Assembly: GCA_030632625.1 (NCBI GenBank)
Contig: DAOVUK010000217.1
Location: forward strand, 1-6,162
Source: Gammaproteobacteria bacterium
GTDB taxonomy: Bacteria > Pseudomonadota > Gammaproteobacteria > GRL18
Direction of reading: 5' to 3'
DNA length: 6,162 bases
In this document: positions 1 through 5,716 of the stretch, piece by piece
Numbering within the stretch: position 1 is the stretch's first letter
Layout of the letters: each line of letters begins with the position of its first letter
Notes under the pieces: model-generated
Database searches by the model: none
What the model saw: the letters and a program-made list of their open reading frames with translations, nothing else
Told to the model about the DNA's origin: nothing
Translations under genes and position numbers: made by a program

Positions 1-729
1 CATAAAGGACGTCGAAAAACCGCTTTTGCTAATGCTTTAGGGCGGGCACTGGAATACCCAAACCTGTTTTATTATGATTTTACTCAAAAAGCTGAAGCAG
101 AAGGCAAGGTGATTATCCCTCCCAGCGAAGATGAGCATGGCATCTCTGAAGCACCCGTTTCTGATTTTGACCATATTATGAGTGAAGCCTGTGCCTTCAG
201 TGAAGGCGAGCAAACCATTCTGATTTTAGATCAATTACAAACTGCCGATTTTAAAGATCATATTCGTATTTATCATTTCATTAAATCATGTGAATGGACT
301 TATGGTGATAATTCACTTAAAGCCAGCATGAAAAATCTACTGCTGCTGCTGATCAGTGATGAGTCCTTATATCACAGCCTGCAAAAATGCAGCTTCAGGG
401 TGTGGATCAATACTGTTTCATCCGCTCATAAAGAATACTCACCTGCAGATTTTAAGCTTAATGATGATATCCTGCCTGTCATGGAGGCATTGGCTACGAT
501 CTTTGATAAACTGGAGATGGCTCCAACTCATAGTGAATATAAAAACATCCTCAATGATATTCATCTGAATGTTCATACTGAACAACAATTAATTCATTCG
601 CTTTATGGCTGGATGGAAGGCATTAATCGTGAATTATTATATTCTCAGAAAATGTACCCTCTGCTGTCTCAGGTCATTGATAAAATTCAGCAGTATCATG
701 GTATGGATGAAGTAATAATTGAGTCATAA
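1..729 (+). CDS. P-loop (AAA-like) ATPase-like protein, C-terminal part; 5' end outside window
   Basis: The frame is open from the first base to the TAA at 727-729, so 242 residues of a longer protein are visible. The GTG at 109 is only an internal valine codon: coding sequence upstream of it continues in frame and looks conserved. Visible residues 1-7 (HKGRRKT) look like the end of a Walker A loop followed by a helix (AFANALGRAL), although the glycine normally preceding the lysine would be an arginine. Residues 72-77 (TILILD) resemble a Walker B strand ending in aspartate, followed by QLQTADFKDH. Residues 113-136 form a further hydrophobic strand region ending in FRVWINT, and the C-terminal 90 residues look helical, like an AAA lid. 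There is no signal peptide or membrane segment in the visible part, so it is probably cytoplasmic. I do not recognise the specific family; the ATPase reading rests on the loop-strand-helix pattern. It lies 95 bp upstream of ampG on the same strand and could be co-transcribed with it. Confidence 0.7.
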   Translation, partial: HKGRRKTAFANALGRALEYPNLFYYDFTQKAEAEGKVIIPPSEDEHGISEAPVSDFDHIMSEACAFSEGEQTILILDQLQTADFKDHIRIYHFIKSCEWTYGDNSLKASMKNLLLLLISDESLYHSLQKCSFRVWINTVSSAHKEYSPADFKLNDDILPVMEALATIFDKLEMAPTHSEYKNILNDIHLNVHTEQQLIHSLYGWMEGINRELLYSQKMYPLLSQVIDKIQQYHGMDEVIIES

Positions 730-824
730 AACTTTATCCAGACTTAATAGCCAACATTTTCCTCTATACCTTAAAGTATGTTAATCTGTTGCGCGCTGAG
801 AGTTGACTATTAAGGAACCTTTAA

Positions 825-2375
825 ATGCAAAACAGTGCAGCCACCAGTTGGCTAAGCAGTGCAAAATCATTCTTACACCCGCGCGTCATAACCATGCTTT
901 TTCTGGGTTTTTCCGCCGGCATTCCCTTATTATTAATTTTTTCCTCTCTTTCTCTGTGGCTGATTGAGGCTGGTGTGCAGCGCTCAACAGTCACTTATTT
1001 CAGCTGGGCTGCACTGGGTTATTCCTTTAAGTTTTTATGGGCACCATTAATTGATCGTTTGCCCGTTCCTTTTTTAACCCGTCTTGTAGGCAGAAGACGA
1101 GCCTGGTTACTGGTTGCTCAGAGCCTTGTAATCTGTGCCATTATTTTAATGGCTTTTATTGATCCCTCACAGGGAGAAGATCATCTGCTACTGATGGCTT
1201 TTGCCGCAATCTTTTTAGGTTTTTCATCTGCAACACAAGATATTGTCATTGATGCTTATCGTATCGAATCTGCAGACAGCTCATTGCAGGCACTGATGTC
1301 ATCAACTTATATTGTCGGATATCGTCTGGGTATGTTGGCTTCTGGCGCAGGCGCCTTAATCTTAGCAAGTTATTGGGGGTCTGCACCAAAGGCTTATAAT
1401 TTTATGGCCTGGCAGTGGACTTATCTTTCTATGGCACTCTTTATGCTGGTTGGCGTAATCACTACGATAATAATATCTGAGCCAGCAAGAACAAAAAATA
1501 ATTTAGGCAAGCATACAACCGCCCAATACCTTCAATTTTTATTGCTTTTCATCATTTGCATCCTTATTTTCATCATGATTTTTATTATTTTAAAAACACC
1601 GGTTTCATCGGGTAAAACAGCACTGTCTTCACTTTTAGGCAGTACCCCAATAAGTAGTTTTATCATGGAATTTTTGAGGCTCATCACAGCACTGATGAGT
1701 GTAGCGTTATCAGTTTACTTGCTTTCTTTTACTCGTTTTGTCGATAAAGAATTGGTTTGGGAATCCTATATTGCCCCTGTAGCTGATTTTTTTAAGCGTT
1801 ATGGAAAAACAATTGCCATCGCTTTATTGATTTTTGTTGGTTTTTACAGAGTGTCTGATATTGTTCTGGGGGTTATTTCAAATGTCTTTTTTCTGGAGAT
1901 AGGCTTTACCAAACTGCAGATAGCTGCAGTGGTTAAAACTTTTGGCTTAATTATGACTATTGCCGGCGGATTGTTAGGCGGAGTACTCGCCGTACGTTTT
2001 GGCGTAATGAAAATTTTATTTGTTGGGGCATTACTCACGGTTGTAACCAATCTTTTATTTATGCTGCTGGCATCAGCCGGTAATGATATTGTCCTGTTAT
2101 ACCTGGTTATTTCTGCCGATAACCTGTCAGCCGGACTAGCCAGTGCCGCTTTTGTTGCCTTTCTTTCCAGTTTGACCAATATTTCTTTTACTGCAGTTCA
2201 ATATGCGATATTCAGCTCTCTAATGACGCTGATGCCAAAGATGATTGGCGGTTATTCAGGTAGTATTGTTGAAAACATTGGCTACTCAAATTTTTTTCTG
2301 GTCGCCAGTTTAATGGGCGTACCGGTTATTATCCTGCTTTATTTTTTAAATAAACATATGACATTAAACTCATAG
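825..2375 (+). CDS. ampG: Muropeptide permease AmpG (MFS transporter)
   Basis: The 516-residue inner-membrane protein imports GlcNAc-anhydro-MurNAc peptides released by lytic transglycosylases for peptidoglycan recycling, the role established for AmpG in enterobacteria. Family signatures are visible: the N-terminal LFLGFSAGIPLLLIFSSLSLWL helix (about residues 25-46, with the G-x-P kink), the first cytoplasmic loop region APLIDRL (73-79) followed by VGRRRAW (88-94), and the very typical ATQDIVIDAYR in residues 136-146. Hydrophobic stretches are compatible with about 14 helices; the two long ones near residues 235-257 and 282-302 correspond to the extra central pair found in E. coli AmpG. The length is slightly greater than the roughly 490 residues of the E. 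coli protein. ATG at 825 is preceded by an AAGGA ribosome site at 812-816, with 8 bases between them. The stop TAG shares its last base with the GTG of the next gene, which suggests translational coupling. No frameshift or truncation is seen. Confidence 0.93.
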   Translation: MQNSAATSWLSSAKSFLHPRVITMLFLGFSAGIPLLLIFSSLSLWLIEAGVQRSTVTYFSWAALGYSFKFLWAPLIDRLPVPFLTRLVGRRRAWLLVAQSLVICAIILMAFIDPSQGEDHLLLMAFAAIFLGFSSATQDIVIDAYRIESADSSLQALMSSTYIVGYRLGMLASGAGALILASYWGSAPKAYNFMAWQWTYLSMALFMLVGVITTIIISEPARTKNNLGKHTTAQYLQFLLLFIICILIFIMIFIILKTPVSSGKTALSSLLGSTPISSFIMEFLRLITALMSVALSVYLLSFTRFVDKELVWESYIAPVADFFKRYGKTIAIALLIFVGFYRVSDIVLGVISNVFFLEIGFTKLQIAAVVKTFGLIMTIAGGLLGGVLAVRFGVMKILFVGALLTVVTNLLFMLLASAGNDIVLLYLVISADNLSAGLASAAFVAFLSSLTNISFTAVQYAIFSSLMTLMPKMIGGYSGSIVENIGYSNFFLVASLMGVPVIILLYFLNKHMTLNS

Positions 2376-2956
2376 TGAAAAATAACTCTCTCAACTATTT
2401 ACTATTTATGCGAATCATACACCTTTTTTTTACCGCTATTGTATTATTATGCTCTTTTTCAGCTCATGCTCAGGAAGATGTCTGGTTATTGATTGATACA
2501 AAAAAACTCGAACTGGAAGTTAAACTGGCTGATGTCACGCTGGTTAAATATTCGAATATAGCCATTGGTCGCAATGGTTCCGGATTCAAACAAAAGCGAG
2601 GAGATGATACGACACCACTTGGAAAATATAAAATCAGCTGGATTAATAGAAAAAGTCAATATCATCTATTTTTTGGTTTTAATTACCCTTCAGTAGAAAA
2701 TGTTCAACAAGCCCTTAAAAAAGGTCTGGTGGATAAAAAAACCTACTCAAGAGTTATCATAGCCCATAAAAATAATCAGGTTCCGCCTCAAAACACACCA
2801 CTTGGCGGCCTGATTGGTATTCACGGACTGGGACGGGGTGATAAAAAAATTCACGAAAGCATGAACTGGACACATGGATGTATTGCATTAACCAATGAAC
2901 AGATCAATAATTTGGATAAACTGATTAAAAAAGATACTATAGTGGTTGTTAAATAG
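2375..2956 (+). CDS. Secreted L,D-transpeptidase, YkuD domain, small form
   Basis: The YkuD catalytic signature is intact: His150 in GIHGLGRGD and Cys169 in NWTHGCIAL, followed by TNEQINNLDKLI and the closing strand TIVVV. The domain begins just after the signal peptide (VWLLIDTKKLELEV, about 36-49), and the TPLGKYKI motif is at about 80-87. YkuD enzymes form or exchange L,D-peptide bonds in peptidoglycan in the periplasm, using a cysteine acyl-enzyme; the exact substrate here is unknown. It has THGCIAL where many family members have SHGCxR, so the usual arginine after the cysteine is an alanine. The GTG at 2375 overlaps the ampG stop by one base (TAGTG). An ATG at 2408 is an attractive alternative start, because it gives a compact signal peptide (MRIIHLFF to SAHA, cleavage before QED) and a 182-residue protein; neither start has a clear Shine-Dalgarno site. 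The one-base overlap argues for an operon with ampG. Confidence 0.88.
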   Translation: MKNNSLNYLLFMRIIHLFFTAIVLLCSFSAHAQEDVWLLIDTKKLELEVKLADVTLVKYSNIAIGRNGSGFKQKRGDDTTPLGKYKISWINRKSQYHLFFGFNYPSVENVQQALKKGLVDKKTYSRVIIAHKNNQVPPQNTPLGGLIGIHGLGRGDKKIHESMNWTHGCIALTNEQINNLDKLIKKDTIVVVK

Positions 2957-3000
2957 CCTTGAGCTAATAAATAGCCTTGAGCTGATAAGCAGCCTTAAAT
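2951..3000 (+). repeat. 18-bp tandem repeat, about 2.5 copies, spanning the ldt stop codon
   Basis: Copies start at 2951, 2969 and 2987. The first two differ at one base (AAATAGCCTTGAGCTAAT versus the same with GAT at the end). The third is diverged after AAGCAGCCTT. Because 18 is a multiple of three, the in-frame TAG of the transpeptidase gene (2954-2956) is repeated in frame at 2972-2974. It looks like local slippage or duplication just after the gene end and is not a known regulatory element. Confidence 0.8.
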
Positions 3001-3007
3001 TAACTTA

Positions 3008-3134
3008 TATACCCATGATACTTGGAAATGCAGCGAGGCATTTTGACTTAGAGCCGATTGAGTGTATAAGTACTACATGATTGAGGCTTTAAGTTAAAAT
3101 AACGAAGTCTGCATTTCCAAGTATCACGGGTATA
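3008..3134. mobile_element. MITE-like element: 127 bp with 26-bp terminal inverted repeats, no coding capacity
   Basis: The ends at 3008-3033 and 3109-3134 are inverted copies matching at 25 of 26 positions (both begin TATACCC reading inward, and both contain GATACTTGGAAATGCAG). A second inner pair, 3040-3055 with 3085-3100, matches at 14 of 16 positions, so nearly the whole element folds into a long imperfect hairpin with a loop of about 29 bases (3056-3084). There is no open reading frame inside. This architecture fits a miniature inverted-repeat element mobilised by a transposase encoded elsewhere. The outermost TATA is itself palindromic, so a target-site duplication cannot be assigned with certainty. 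It lies between the YkuD gene and the lipoprotein gene, ending only about 65 bp before the lipoprotein start. An alternative is a transcribed structured intergenic repeat of another class. Confidence 0.65.
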
Positions 3135-3154
3135 GCACCTAAGAGAAAGAAAAG

Positions 3155-3180
3155 TTCGATAATTTTTAGTTACCTAAAAT
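3155..3180 (+). promoter_or_regulatory. Possible promoter region of the lipoprotein gene
   Basis: Two -10-like hexamers lie here: GATAAT at 3158-3163 and TAAAAT at 3175-3180, each matching five of six consensus positions. The first would give a leader of roughly 30 bases, the second a very short one. No good -35 hexamer sits at the right distance from either; the -35 position for the first falls next to the right end of the MITE-like element. A strong ribosome site (GGAGA, 3187-3191) follows, as expected for an abundant lipoprotein. The assignment is tentative. Confidence 0.3.
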
Positions 3181-3199
3181 CAAAACGGAGAAACATAAA

Positions 3200-3448
3200 A
3201 TGAAAAAAACGTTACAGATTGCTTCAGTTGTATTCACAGCAGCAATGGCAACAGGTTGTGCTAATACAACACAATTACAAGCTGATGTTGATGCACTTAA
3301 AGCACAAATGAGCACGGTATCAGCTGAAGCGGCTGAAGCCAACGAACGTTCAAAAGCAGCAGAAGCAACTGCTAATAGAGCAGAAAAAACGGCTAATGAT
3401 ACCAATAGTAAACTAAATCGTATGTTCAAAAAATCGATGATGAAGTAA
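3200..3448 (+). CDS. Murein lipoprotein, Lpp/OprI type
   Basis: This 82-residue outer-membrane lipoprotein has a signal peptide MKKTLQIASVVFTAAMATGC with lipobox ATGC, so Cys20 is the lipidated first mature residue. Residue +2 is alanine, not aspartate, which fits Lol sorting to the outer membrane. The mature part has an unbroken 3-4 heptad of small or hydrophobic residues: L26, V30, L33, M37, V40, A44, A47, S51, A54, A58, A61, A65, T68, L72, M75, with alanines in the middle. This is the alanine-zipper trimeric coiled coil known from Lpp and OprI. The length, the alanine-rich centre and the ending LNRMFKKSMMK closely parallel Pseudomonas OprI. The C-terminal residue is lysine, which in E. coli Lpp is joined to peptidoglycan by L,D-transpeptidases; covalent linkage here is an inference. 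A GGAGA ribosome site (3187-3191) precedes the ATG by 8 bases. It is flanked by two L,D-transpeptidase genes. Confidence 0.9.
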   Translation: MKKTLQIASVVFTAAMATGCANTTQLQADVDALKAQMSTVSAEAAEANERSKAAEATANRAEKTANDTNSKLNRMFKKSMMK

Positions 3449-3453
3449 TATTA

Positions 3454-3507
3454 TCAGGAGAGTTTATTTTTTCCACCTGATTTAATCAGGCAGCTAAACT
3501 CTCCTGA
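3454..3507. terminator. Nested hairpin between convergent genes, probable bidirectional transcription stop or 3'-end stabiliser
   Basis: A perfect 13-bp inverted repeat (3454-3466, TCAGGAGAGTTTA, with 3495-3507) encloses a second hairpin, CCTGAT (3476-3481) and ATCAGG (3485-3490) with a three-base loop. It starts 5 bases after the lipoprotein stop and ends 33 bases before the stop of the opposite-strand transpeptidase. Neither strand has a clear U-run directly after the outer stem; the only T6 (3467-3472) is inside the loop. It is therefore not a textbook intrinsic terminator, although position and symmetry make a role in ending or protecting both transcripts likely. Confidence 0.55.
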
Positions 3508-3540
3508 GTCTATTATCCTATCCCGCACAAAACATTCAAA

Positions 3541-4503
3541 TTAAAACAATTCATCAACGGGATCAGTCTGCACTAAAACAGGTTGAGTAATGGCAACCGG
3601 CAGGCCGTTTTTCTGCTCCAGAGCATTTCTTAATGCCTGAGCTTCCACAACCAGCTCCTGCTGATAATTATGTTTGAAAAATGTCTTTTTTATCAACACC
3701 ATGGTCTTTTCATACAGTACTTCATAAGGGAATTCTTCACCTTCTAACTGAGGATGAACCTCAATATAGATTTTTTTATCCAGCCAGCCTACTTTAACGG
3801 GTTGATTAACTATATTAACCGGCATACCCACTTTCACTTCTGGAAATAGTTTTTCAATATCTTCCGGATACATTCGCACACAACCATGACTAACGCGCAT
3901 ACCGACACCATAAGGTTTATTAGTGCCATGAATCAGATAGCCGGGAATCCCCAAACGCAAGGCAAAGAGACCTAATGGATTATCCGGACCAGCAGGTACC
4001 ACATCGGGCAGAATTTCGCCTTTTTCTGCATGTTCTTTTTTAATTGATTCCGGTGGCGTCCAGGTGGGATTGGCTTTTTTTGTGACCAGTTTAGTTTGTC
4101 CAAGCGGGGTATTCCAGTCCTGACGACCAATACTGACCGGGTGAGTAACGACCGTTTTATTATCAGATGAAAAATAATATAAACGATATTCCGGTAAATT
4201 AAGCGTCAGCCCCTTTCTCGGAGTATCAGGTAAAACTCGACTGCTGGGAATTAAAATAGAGGCTGTTGTCCCGGGCATCCAGCGATCAATGCCGGGATTA
4301 GCCAGTAGAATTTCATTTTGACCAATATCATAACGTCGTGCCACATCCAGAAGTGTATCTTCATCGTTGGCATTAGTATAAAAGGGTGCCTCTGGAAGTA
4401 AACCAATCAAACTTTCATTAGGATCTTCAGGTAAAACAAAGACGCTTGACCAGGCACCGGTATGGCTGAGTAATAAAAAAACAAACAGCAAAAACAATTT
4501 CAT
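3541..4503 (-). CDS. L,D-transpeptidase with LysM-like and YkuD domains (ErfK/YbiS/YcfS/YnhG type)
   Basis: The 320-residue periplasmic enzyme starts at the ATG at 4503-4501, which gives a clean signal peptide (MKLFLLFVFLLLSHTGAWS) and has GGA six bases upstream; the longer frame to 4554 would need a TTG start and an extra stretch before the signal. Residues about 42-86 form a LysM-like peptidoglycan-binding region (DTLLDVARRYDIGQNEILLANPG, ending ILIPSSRVLP). The YkuD domain follows from about 97 to 232 (LTLNLPEYRLYYF, TPLGQTKL), with the catalytic set His192 in IHGTNKPYG and Ser205-His206-Gly207-Cys208 with Arg210 in SHGCVRMYPEDIEKLF. A roughly 90-residue C-terminal tail continues past the domain. 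E. coli relatives of this architecture attach Lpp to peptidoglycan (ErfK, YbiS, YcfS) or make 3-3 cross-links (YnhG, YcbB class). The gene converges on the lipoprotein gene, making Lpp anchoring the favoured, unproven role. Confidence 0.92.
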   Translation of the reverse strand: MKLFLLFVFLLLSHTGAWSSVFVLPEDPNESLIGLLPEAPFYTNANDEDTLLDVARRYDIGQNEILLANPGIDRWMPGTTASILIPSSRVLPDTPRKGLTLNLPEYRLYYFSSDNKTVVTHPVSIGRQDWNTPLGQTKLVTKKANPTWTPPESIKKEHAEKGEILPDVVPAGPDNPLGLFALRLGIPGYLIHGTNKPYGVGMRVSHGCVRMYPEDIEKLFPEVKVGMPVNIVNQPVKVGWLDKKIYIEVHPQLEGEEFPYEVLYEKTMVLIKKTFFKHNYQQELVVEAQALRNALEQKNGLPVAITQPVLVQTDPVDELF

Positions 4504-4604
4504 TTCAAATCCAACTCTAAACCCCTTTATTCTCAAGGGTAATATTACCTGCAATCAGCTATTTACTTAATATTCACAAAATAATAAACTAATTTGAAAT
4601 TAAA

Positions 4605-4643
4605 ATCAGGATGCGCTTCCCTGATTGCATTCAAATAAGCGCA
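4605..4643. promoter_or_regulatory. Overlapping inverted repeats in the divergent intergenic region upstream of mog
   Basis: The 186-bp space between the divergent transpeptidase and mog genes contains two interlocking inverted repeats: ATCAGG (4605-4610) with CCTGAT (4620-4625), and TGCGCTT (4612-4618) with AAGCGCA (4637-4643). They cannot both pair at once as simple stems. A -10-like TATAAC at 4662-4667 lies just downstream for mog, without a convincing -35. The repeats might be an operator, but I do not recognise a known protein-binding site, and short repeats of this size can occur by chance. Confidence 0.25.
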
Positions 4644-4689
4644 GTTAAACACGCTGCATATTATAACAGTTATGAGCAGAGAATAATGT

Positions 4690-5217
4690 ATGAAAGCTAA
4701 AATTGGTATTATCACAGCTTCTGACAGAGCCAGTGCGGGAATTTATGAAGATCTTTCCGGCAAAGCTATTATTGATACTATGCAGGACTATCTCACCTCG
4801 GAGTGGGAAGAAGTTTATCGCGTGATACCTGATGATCAGAATCATCTGGAACAAACCATGATCGAGCTGGCCGATCAGGAAAAATGCTGCCTGATTGTCA
4901 CCACCGGCGGTACAGGACCGGCAAAACGAGACGTGACTCCCGAAGCCACTGAAAACGTTTGTGAAAAAATGATGCCTGGCTTTGGTGAACTGATGCGTCA
5001 GGTGAGCTTACAATACGTTCCTACTGCGATTCTTTCTCGTCAGACTGCGGGAATACGTGGTAATTCTCTTATTGTCAACCTGCCGGGAAAGCCGAAATCA
5101 ATCCGGGAATGTCTCGATGCTGTTTTTCCTGCCATCCCCTACTGTATTGATCTCATTGATGGTCCATTTCTTGAGTGTGACGAGAATGTTATAAAACCAT
5201 TTCGTCCTAAGAAATAA
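4690..5217 (+). CDS. mog: Molybdopterin adenylyltransferase Mog
   Basis: The 175-residue cytoplasmic enzyme activates molybdopterin by adenylylation before molybdate insertion in molybdenum cofactor synthesis. The family signatures are clear: IGIITASDRASAGIYED (5-21), the TTGGTGPAKRDVTPEAT nucleotide and molybdopterin loop (71-87), MPGFGELMRQVSLQYVPTAILSRQTAGIRG (95-124), and NLPGKPKSIRECL (130-142). The order and wording of these blocks match E. coli MogA much better than MoaB. It is about 20 residues shorter than the roughly 195-residue E. coli protein, mostly through a compact segment before IPYCIDLIDGPF (149-160) and a short C-terminus ending FRPKK. ATG at 4690 has only a weak purine-rich site (GCAGAGAA, around 4676-4683). 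No other molybdenum cofactor gene is in the window. The psiE-like gene follows 55 bp downstream on the same strand. Confidence 0.93.
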   Translation: MKAKIGIITASDRASAGIYEDLSGKAIIDTMQDYLTSEWEEVYRVIPDDQNHLEQTMIELADQEKCCLIVTTGGTGPAKRDVTPEATENVCEKMMPGFGELMRQVSLQYVPTAILSRQTAGIRGNSLIVNLPGKPKSIRECLDAVFPAIPYCIDLIDGPFLECDENVIKPFRPKK

Positions 5218-5272
5218 TTAAAATAGTATTAAAAATAAGTTATTTCATATAGATTTAAAACAGGCTGTAAAA

Positions 5273-5716
5273 ATGAATAAAATAACAAACAAGATTCAAA
5301 GCACTGGAGATATAATGGTGGACGTTTTCCATTATATAGCACTATTTGTTATTGGCGGTACGATTGTCTGGTCTGCTATTTATGAATATATACATATCAT
5401 GTCTGGTGGTTATGCAAAGCTGAAAGATATTTTATTATTATTTATCTATCTTGAACTGGGCGCTATGATCGGCATTTATTTTAAAACCCATCGATTGCCG
5501 GTACAATTTTTAATTTATATTGCCATTACCGCCCTATCACGGCATCTGGTCATTGATGTGCAAAAAGTATCTGACGAATTCCATTTGTACCTTTTACTCA
5601 GTATCAGTGTATCCATTGTCATTCTTAGTTTGTCTGTTTTGGTCCTCACTTATAATGGCCGTAAATTTGGCCGCCCTGAAGATGATGTTCTGGATGATAA
5701 CAATACTAACGAGTAG
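5273..5716 (+). CDS. psiE: PsiE-family inner-membrane protein
   Basis: The 147-residue protein has four predicted membrane helices, at about residues 17-37, 52-70, 78-94 and 104-126, and a charged C-terminal tail (RKFGRPEDDVLDDNN). The block LLLFIYLELGAMIGIYFKTHRLPVQFLIYIAITALSRHLVID (54-95) matches the core of the PsiE family, whose E. coli member is induced by phosphate starvation but has no assigned biochemical function. The start is uncertain. ATG at 5273 has little ribosome site, whereas the in-frame ATG at 5315 follows GGAGA (5306-5310) and would give 133 residues, close to the roughly 136 of E. coli PsiE. I see no recognisable Pho box in the 55-bp A/T-rich upstream gap, so phosphate control is not supported here. 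It may be co-transcribed with mog. The function remains unknown. Confidence 0.82.
   Translation: MNKITNKIQSTGDIMVDVFHYIALFVIGGTIVWSAIYEYIHIMSGGYAKLKDILLLFIYLELGAMIGIYFKTHRLPVQFLIYIAITALSRHLVIDVQKVSDEFHLYLLLSISVSIVILSLSVLVLTYNGRKFGRPEDDVLDDNNTNE

Noticed and set aside
109..111. GTG as the start of the first gene
   Set aside because: The frame is open and looks coding back to base 1, including a P-loop-like segment, so this codon is internal and the true start lies outside the window.
803..808. TTGACT as a -35 box for ampG
   Set aside because: A matching -10 would fall inside the ampG coding region, so it cannot drive the gene from its annotated start.
1844..2179. 111-residue minus-strand open frame inside ampG
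   Set aside because: It is fully antisense to a well-supported transporter gene, is low in recognisable features and is a composition shadow.
3166..3429. 87-residue minus-strand frame opposite the lipoprotein gene
   Set aside because: It arises from the alanine-rich codons of the lipoprotein read in antisense; there is no ribosome site and no family resemblance.
4504..4554. Longer N-terminus for the LysM L,D-transpeptidase
   Set aside because: It needs a TTG start and adds 17 residues in front of an otherwise complete signal peptide; the ATG at 4503 has GGA at a usual distance.
5234..5244. Small AATAA-G-TTATT palindrome before psiE
   Set aside because: Five-base A/T-only arms in an A/T-rich gap are expected by chance.
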